From Avibacterium paragallinarum (lineage in GTDB: Bacteria > Pseudomonadota > Gammaproteobacteria > Enterobacterales > Pasteurellaceae): DNA of 64,000 nt. Made by a program: the position numbers and the translations under genes. The stretch is taken from NCBI RefSeq assembly GCF_900450705.1, contig NZ_UGHK01000002.1, positions 248,001 to 312,000 of the forward strand, in the 5' to 3' direction. The notes beneath the pieces are model-generated. The model was not told where the DNA came from, ran no database searches, and saw only the letters and a program-made list of their open reading frames with translations. Positions 59,536 through 64,000 of the stretch are shown in pieces (positions within the stretch are counted from its first letter, which is position 1; the number at the start of each line of letters is the position of its first letter).

Positions 59536-59573
59536 TTTAAACCACTTTAAAATCAATTTAAAGGCGATTTAAG
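59536..59573. repeat. TTTAAA array g
   Basis: TTTAAA at 59536, 59546 and 59557, TTTAAG at 59568 (spacing 10, 11, 11), between tail tube and tail chaperone genes. Confidence 0.85.
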
Positions 59574-59619
59574 TAAACTCCTTGGCGAAGTTAAACAAAA
59601 CCAACCAAGGAGTTTTTTT

Positions 59620-59889
59620 ATGTCTAAACAAACTGAACAACCAAGTAACCGTATCAAATTATCTCGCCCAATTACATTAGGCTCAGGAGATCTTTTAGAA
59701 GAGGTAACCGTACGCCGTGTTACAGCAGGTGATCATCGTAAAGCAGCTGCACGCTGTAAAAATGATCCTGTTGCTACGGAATATGCTGTGATGGCAATGG
59801 TAAGTGGTTTACAGCAAGAAGATTTTGATGCGTTAGATTGGGAGGACGTGCAACTTATTCGTGGCTTTCTGTTCGATTCAGCAAGTTGA
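59620..59889 (+). CDS. Tail assembly chaperone, gp41-like
   Basis: 89 aa. IKLSRPITLGSGDLLEEVTVRRVTAGDHRKAA is typical. The upstream product of a frameshift pair; ends just where the second frame continues. Confidence 0.88.
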   Translation: MSKQTEQPSNRIKLSRPITLGSGDLLEEVTVRRVTAGDHRKAAARCKNDPVATEYAVMAMVSGLQQEDFDALDWEDVQLIRGFLFDSAS

Positions 59890-60037
59890 TATTGATGAAC
59901 TTTATACACTCTATGCGGATTTAGCGTGGTGGTATGGCTGGACGCAATCTGATATTGATGCCCTCACAATGGAGGAGCTTGATTGCTGGCTTACACAGGC
60001 TAATAGACAAGTAAAAGCGGGCTATATGCGAGTATAG
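59837..60037 (+). CDS. Frameshift extension of tail chaperone, gp42-like
   Basis: The +1 frame (equal to -2) is open from 59837 to TAG 60035-60037 and codes for VDIDELYTLYADLAWWYGW...WLTQANRQVKAGYMRV, as in gpE/gp42-type chaperones. No start codon with a ribosome site is present. A -2 shift is reported for Mu, so a shift between 59837 and 59886 is likely. Confidence 0.75.
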   Translation: MGRTCNLFVAFCSIQQVDIDELYTLYADLAWWYGWTQSDIDALTMEELDCWLTQANRQVKAGYMRV

Positions 60038-60300
60038 CCCCAGTTAATGAAAAAGCCAATAAGTAGGGCTGGGATAGGCATTATTACTGCGACAGCGACT
60101 GAGTAAAGTAATGCGATAAACACCCAAAAGAAGAGGTAGAAAATCGCAATAAAACCGATTTCAGCAAATCCAGTGGCCGCTGCAAATTGTGTAGCAGGGA
60201 AAATATCTATCGCAGCCCAAACCCCAGCCACAATAAATGAGCAAACCATAATAGCTTTGGCAATGGTCAATGTTCTCTCTGAATATATCTCTTGCTTCAT
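60022..60300 (-). CDS. Opposite-strand membrane protein in the tail operon
   Basis: 92 aa with three membrane helices (AIMVCSFIVAGVWAAIDIF; IGFIAIFYLFFWVFIALLY; AVAVIMPIPALLIGFFI) and a short basic start. AGGGAGG precedes its ATG. Expressed separately from late genes; probably a lysogen-expressed moron. Function unknown. Confidence 0.7.
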   Translation of the reverse strand: MKQEIYSERTLTIAKAIMVCSFIVAGVWAAIDIFPATQFAAATGFAEIGFIAIFYLFFWVFIALLYSVAVAVIMPIPALLIGFFINWGYTRI

Positions 60301-60346
60301 GCTCCCTCCTAGTCTTATTAGCTAACTTTACCGTGAGAAAGAAAAA

Positions 60347-63196
60347 ATGGCAACAAATGAATTAATGATCGGCTTAGTGATTGGCGCAACGCTTAAAGGT
60401 GTGGGTGCCGCATTTACCACAGTCACTAAGCTATCCTCTCGCCTATCTAGCCAAATTGAAAAGGCTACAGCACAGCAAGACCGTTTCGGGCGTGAATTAC
60501 AACGAATGAACTATCCTGCCAAAAACCTTGATGCGATAGCAAAGCGCTATAAGCAGTTAGATAGTGCGATTAGCCGAGCTGAAAAAAGTCAGCAACGCCT
60601 CAATGGTGCAATGGCACTTTCTGAACGATGGGGTAACGCTAAAAAACGTATGCAAGGTCAATTAATGGAGACCGCTGCTCACGGCTATGCGGTAGGTCGC
60701 CCATTAATGACATCAATTCGGACTTATATGGATCAGGAGGATGCCGCTAATGACCTAAAAATTACGATGATGAAAGCTGATGGTTCGTTCGGGAAATTTA
60801 AAGAAATCGGCAAAATTGCCGATGATTTAGGACGTGATTTACCTGGCACAAAAAAAGATTTTTATAACCTTGCTCGCGCCTTAAAAATGCAAGGGGTAAG
60901 CGATGACATCCTTATCGGTGGAGGATTGCAAACAGCGGCAAAACTCAATGTACTTTTAGGTATGGATCAATTTGAGGGAGGCGAGTTTCTTGCAAAACTG
61001 ATGGAGGGACACGGGCTTTCCGATGCGGAATTGAAATCCTCCGCGGATAACCTACAGCGTGCAATGTTTGCTGGTGGTATGAACAAAGAGCAAATGTATG
61101 GGGCTATGACTTACTATGCGGCTAATGTGCGCTCTATGAAACTCACTGGGGAAGAAAATGCCAAGAAAATTTTTGCTATCCAAGGATTGGCGGCGCAACA
61201 ATGGTTAGAAGGCACCTCTTTTGGTACAAACTTTTCCACGATGCTTGACCGCATGAATAAAGGCCCGAAGATGATCGCTGAAGCCAAAAAAGGCATGAAA
61301 GCCGAAGCACGCGATATTTTGGAAAGCTCAGGCGTTGAATTTAATTTCTGGGACAAAAAGGGCAATTTTAAAGGTATTGATGGCATGATGAGCGAGCTAG
61401 AAAAGCTCGACATTATTCGACAGAAGTATGGTGATGAAGGTGCGGGTCTTGTAGCCGATGCGCTCTTTGGCACTGAAGGGAAACGTGTGGCCCTATTACT
61501 TGCACAAAAAGGTAAGCAGGGACTGGAAGAGTTTTTGCAGAAAATGCGCGAACAAGCCAGCCTTGAGGAACGTATCGCCCAAAAAACACGCACCCTAAGC
61601 GCAGCGATGGAAGCCCTAGGTGGCGTATGGGAAAGTGCGGTAGGAACAATAGGCTCGGCGTTTGCAGATGACTTAAAAGAGATAGCCAAAGCAGGCCAGC
61701 ATTTTATTGAAGATACATTAACACCGTGGATTAGCGAAAATAAAGGGCTAATTAGAACTTTCGTGGGTTTTGTCGGTGGACTATTAGCGATGAAACTTAG
61801 CTTTCTAGGCGTGGGTTATGGGCTCAATTTGCTTTTTAGTCCTTTTGTAAGGCTTTATGTTGGTGCAACAAAGTTAAATGGTGCATTTAATGCGATACGT
61901 TTAGCGCGTCTAACAGGGGATTTCTCTAAACTAAGCCTGAAATTGCGTCTTTTAAATCGAGCGTTTAGTTTCGTCAGCGGAGGAAGTTGGCGACTGGCTA
62001 AAGGGTTATCTGGTGGCATATTCGGGGCGACAAAACGCGTCGCGTCAGCGTTTATCTCTGCGAATAAGTGGGGATTTAAACTTGGTATGACGTTAGCAGG
62101 TAAGCTATTTGGTGGCTTACAACTTGTGGGTAAAGGCATTTTATTTATTGGTCGTGCCTTAGGTCTAAATCCTATTGGTATAGCCGTTATGGCTATCGCA
62201 GGTGCGGCGTTCTTAATTTATCAATATTGGGAGCCGATTAAAACATTCTTTTCAGATATGTGGGAAAACGTGAAAGGCTTCTTTAATTCAGGGATTGGGA
62301 ATATCACCGCAACTATCCTTGATTGGTCGCCAATCGGATTATTTTATAAAGCCTTTGCAGCGGTATTGAGCTGGTTTGGTGTAGAGTTGCCAAGTAGCTT
62401 CAGTGAGTTTGGTAAGGGTATGATCAATAAACTTGGCGAGGGGATTGGCAAAGCCTTTGAGGGGGTGAAAAGCTTTATTAATGGCACCGTCAACTGGATT
62501 AAAGGCAAGCTTGGTTTCGCCACTGAAGCTGAACAAACTATTGCAACCAAGCAAGCCAATATTGCTCAATCTGCCATAGGCACAGGCGAAATGGCAACGC
62601 GTGGCACGCAACTTGCCCTTGAAAATGCAAAAAAACGAGGTTTTTCTACGGGTGGTTACACAGGCGATGGTGGCAAACACGAAGTGGCTGGCGTGGTGCA
62701 TAAAGGCGAATATGTCCTGAATAAAGAAATCACCTCGCGTCTTGGCGTGGCTAATATCCAACGTTTAGCCAATATTGCAATGGTTGCTGGGCAATCTGCC
62801 TTTGCGGCAGTAAGCCCCTTAGAGCCTGTGATGACGGAGGTAAAACAGCCTAAAAGTACTATTGCAGCAAACACCGTAACAAGCGGACAAAAAGAGGCAA
62901 AAAAACAACCGCACTTAACGCCAAAAACAAAAACAGGTGTGAAGAAAAAATCACATCAAGCAGGCGTACAGCAAGCCCTATCGCAACGTGCAAAAGAAAA
63001 AGCTGAGCCAATGCAACATAAATCACCTATTGTGGTGCATTTTAGCCCTGTGATCAATGTTAATGGTAACCAAGAGAAAACGGATATTTTGGCGGATATT
63101 ACCCAAGCCATGCAACGTGGTAACCGTGAGCTTGAGCACGTTGTTGAACGTATTTTTGACCAGATAATTGACCAGCGTGGGCGTAGAGCTTATTAG
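60347..63196 (+). CDS. Tape measure protein
   Basis: 949 aa; sets tail length. Helical N-terminus (SSRLSSQIEKATAQQ), a TP901-type tape measure region, several membrane-like segments (TFVGFVGGLLAMKLSFLGVGYG; PIGIAVMAIAGAAFLIY), and GGYTGDGGKHEVAGVVHKGEYVLNKE near 765. Basic Gln/Lys tail. Confidence 0.94.
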   Translation: MATNELMIGLVIGATLKGVGAAFTTVTKLSSRLSSQIEKATAQQDRFGRELQRMNYPAKNLDAIAKRYKQLDSAISRAEKSQQRLNGAMALSERWGNAKKRMQGQLMETAAHGYAVGRPLMTSIRTYMDQEDAANDLKITMMKADGSFGKFKEIGKIADDLGRDLPGTKKDFYNLARALKMQGVSDDILIGGGLQTAAKLNVLLGMDQFEGGEFLAKLMEGHGLSDAELKSSADNLQRAMFAGGMNKEQMYGAMTYYAANVRSMKLTGEENAKKIFAIQGLAAQQWLEGTSFGTNFSTMLDRMNKGPKMIAEAKKGMKAEARDILESSGVEFNFWDKKGNFKGIDGMMSELEKLDIIRQKYGDEGAGLVADALFGTEGKRVALLLAQKGKQGLEEFLQKMREQASLEERIAQKTRTLSAAMEALGGVWESAVGTIGSAFADDLKEIAKAGQHFIEDTLTPWISENKGLIRTFVGFVGGLLAMKLSFLGVGYGLNLLFSPFVRLYVGATKLNGAFNAIRLARLTGDFSKLSLKLRLLNRAFSFVSGGSWRLAKGLSGGIFGATKRVASAFISANKWGFKLGMTLAGKLFGGLQLVGKGILFIGRALGLNPIGIAVMAIAGAAFLIYQYWEPIKTFFSDMWENVKGFFNSGIGNITATILDWSPIGLFYKAFAAVLSWFGVELPSSFSEFGKGMINKLGEGIGKAFEGVKSFINGTVNWIKGKLGFATEAEQTIATKQANIAQSAIGTGEMATRGTQLALENAKKRGFSTGGYTGDGGKHEVAGVVHKGEYVLNKEITSRLGVANIQRLANIAMVAGQSAFAAVSPLEPVMTEVKQPKSTIAANTVTSGQKEAKKQPHLTPKTKTGVKKKSHQAGVQQALSQRAKEKAEPMQHKSPIVVHFSPVINVNGNQEKTDILADITQAMQRGNRELEHVVERIFDQIIDQRGRRAY

Positions 63197-63204
63197 GAGG
63201 AAAG

Positions 63205-64000
63205 ATGTATTGTTTACTTGGTGACATTGTTTTTGAACCTATTGATTTAACAGAATTTTCCGAAACTCAGCAAGCCAGTTTTGCTGAACATGCTGTAATG
63301 CGTGGTAAACCCAGACTACAAGCCACAGGTGATGGACTAACTACATTACAGTTTGCAGCAAGATTACACCACCAACTCGGTAACGTGGAAAGTCGCTGGC
63401 GTGCGTTAAGTGCAGCAAAATCTACACAAAAACCATTGGCTTTAGTATGGGGGCGTAATGGGCTTAAAGGTAATTATGTGATCACTAATCTAAGCTCAAC
63501 TACGCTCTTTACTGATGATAAAGGTAATGTGTTGTGCCGAGAGATTAACGTTAGTCTTACCGAATATATAGGTAAATTAGAGGCGACATTACAAGGAGCA
63601 GCATTACAGTTAGGTAATAATCGCATTTTAGGCTCAATTTTGCCTAAAAATCTTACGAATGCACTAAGTGAAATAAAAAGTCTAGTCAATAAAGGGGTAC
63701 AGCTTTATCAAGCAGGTAAGCGTGCTGTTGATGATGTGAAAAATATCGTGGCGGTGATGCGGCAGTTAAAAACAGATCCTCTATCAGCTCTCAATCACTT
63801 ACCTCAAGCCTTATCTGGTCTAGATCAATCTTTAGGGGCATTTAGTGATCTTGTTGGTATGCGTTCAGTTTTGGATAGTGTGTCACCTTATTTGAATGCT
63901 GTAGGAGAATTTGTGCAGTCAGGGCAAGCTATTTACGATACGCTATCATTTGCTAAAACGAGCTTTGAACAATTGGATATCGCTGATTGGGATAAAGGAT
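63205..64000 (+). CDS. P2 GpU-like tail protein, truncated by the window
   Basis: 265 codons visible from ATG 63205 (AGGAGG upstream). GpU domain at about 1-120 (FSETQQASFAEHAVMRGKPRLQ; HHQLGNVESRWRAL), then a long helical extension. In Mu-like phages this place holds the DNA circularisation/tail protein gp43. End not seen. Confidence 0.8.
   Translation, partial: MYCLLGDIVFEPIDLTEFSETQQASFAEHAVMRGKPRLQATGDGLTTLQFAARLHHQLGNVESRWRALSAAKSTQKPLALVWGRNGLKGNYVITNLSSTTLFTDDKGNVLCREINVSLTEYIGKLEATLQGAALQLGNNRILGSILPKNLTNALSEIKSLVNKGVQLYQAGKRAVDDVKNIVAVMRQLKTDPLSALNHLPQALSGLDQSLGAFSDLVGMRSVLDSVSPYLNAVGEFVQSGQAIYDTLSFAKTSFEQLDIADWDKG

Larger units (their letters stand above)
37749..64000. mobile_element. 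Mu-like transposable prophage (right end off window)
   Basis: Gene order follows phage Mu: left end, repressor, ner, A, B, gam, gemA, mor, lysis, gp25-gp30, G, I/Z, T, gp35-37, L, M, tail chaperone, tape measure. All core genes seen are open, so it may be functional. Right end and late activator genes beyond the tail were not seen. Confidence 0.93.

Noticed and set aside
61114..61689. 191-codon frame opposite to the tape measure gene
   Set aside because: Ser/Ala/Pro-rich shadow of a well supported gene.

Overview
The window looks like a Haemophilus or close Pasteurellaceae chromosome. The Haemophilus-type DNA uptake core AAGTGCGGT / ACCGCACTT recurs throughout, two IS1016-like elements are present, and a lipooligosaccharide gene cluster carries tetranucleotide phase-variation tracts. 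The species cannot be fixed from the sequence alone.

Layout. (1) 1-2828: end of an integrative element with a DUF4102-type tyrosine integrase. Its edge cuts a glutaredoxin-2 (grxB) gene after 22 codons. (2) 2829-10870: core chromosome. It holds a YniA-type ketosamine kinase gene split by IS1016-like copy 1, three adjacent glycosyltransferase genes each with a different tetranucleotide repeat, uvrB with a heptanucleotide tract upstream, tRNA-Asn, and the Ca2+/Na+ exchanger yrbG. (3) 10871-11589: IS1016-like copy 2, with a nonsense codon in its transposase. (4) 11590-37748: a lambdoid prophage remnant. The leftward arm (minus strand) runs cro, CII-like gene, rha, O-like gene with iterons, DnaC-like gene (frameshifted), dam, ninB, ninG, Q, holin, endolysin, spanins and a terminase stub. 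The rightward arm holds two tandem HTH repressors, a HipA-like kinase/DUF3037 pair, antirepressor cassettes, recT/bet and exonuclease, and many small genes. No packaging or morphogenesis genes survive apart from the terminase stub. (5) 37749-64000: a Mu-like prophage, apparently inserted in a methylase gene of the lambdoid remnant. It is read from its left end through repressor, ner, MuA, MuB, gam, gemA, mor, lysis, terminase, portal, head and tail genes to a GpU-like protein that runs off the window.

Most interesting. Three antirepressor genes (KilA-N, AntA/AntB, BRO-N) share one C-terminal domain. Each is preceded by a promoter, a short 5' segment and a structured leader. In all three leaders a promoter-proximal segment is identical to a segment at or near the ribosome-binding site, and a middle segment is complementary to both. 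Two of the leaders are homologous and show compensatory stem changes. The layout recalls the C4 antisense control of P1/P7 ant, but with duplicated RBS-proximal sequence.

Second, the Mu-like prophage carries at least seven intergenic arrays of TTTAAA spaced mostly 10-11 bp. Third, a roughly 415-nt gene-free stretch with long-range inverted repeats follows an rrn-type boxA. Fourth, the HipA-like/DUF3037 pair sits in the immunity region and is a candidate toxin-antitoxin or defence module.

How the parts fit. The lambdoid remnant keeps immunity, replication and lysis genes but can no longer build virions. The Mu-like phage appears complete as far as it is seen. TA modules (HicAB, HigBA) and opposite-strand genes sit as cargo in both.
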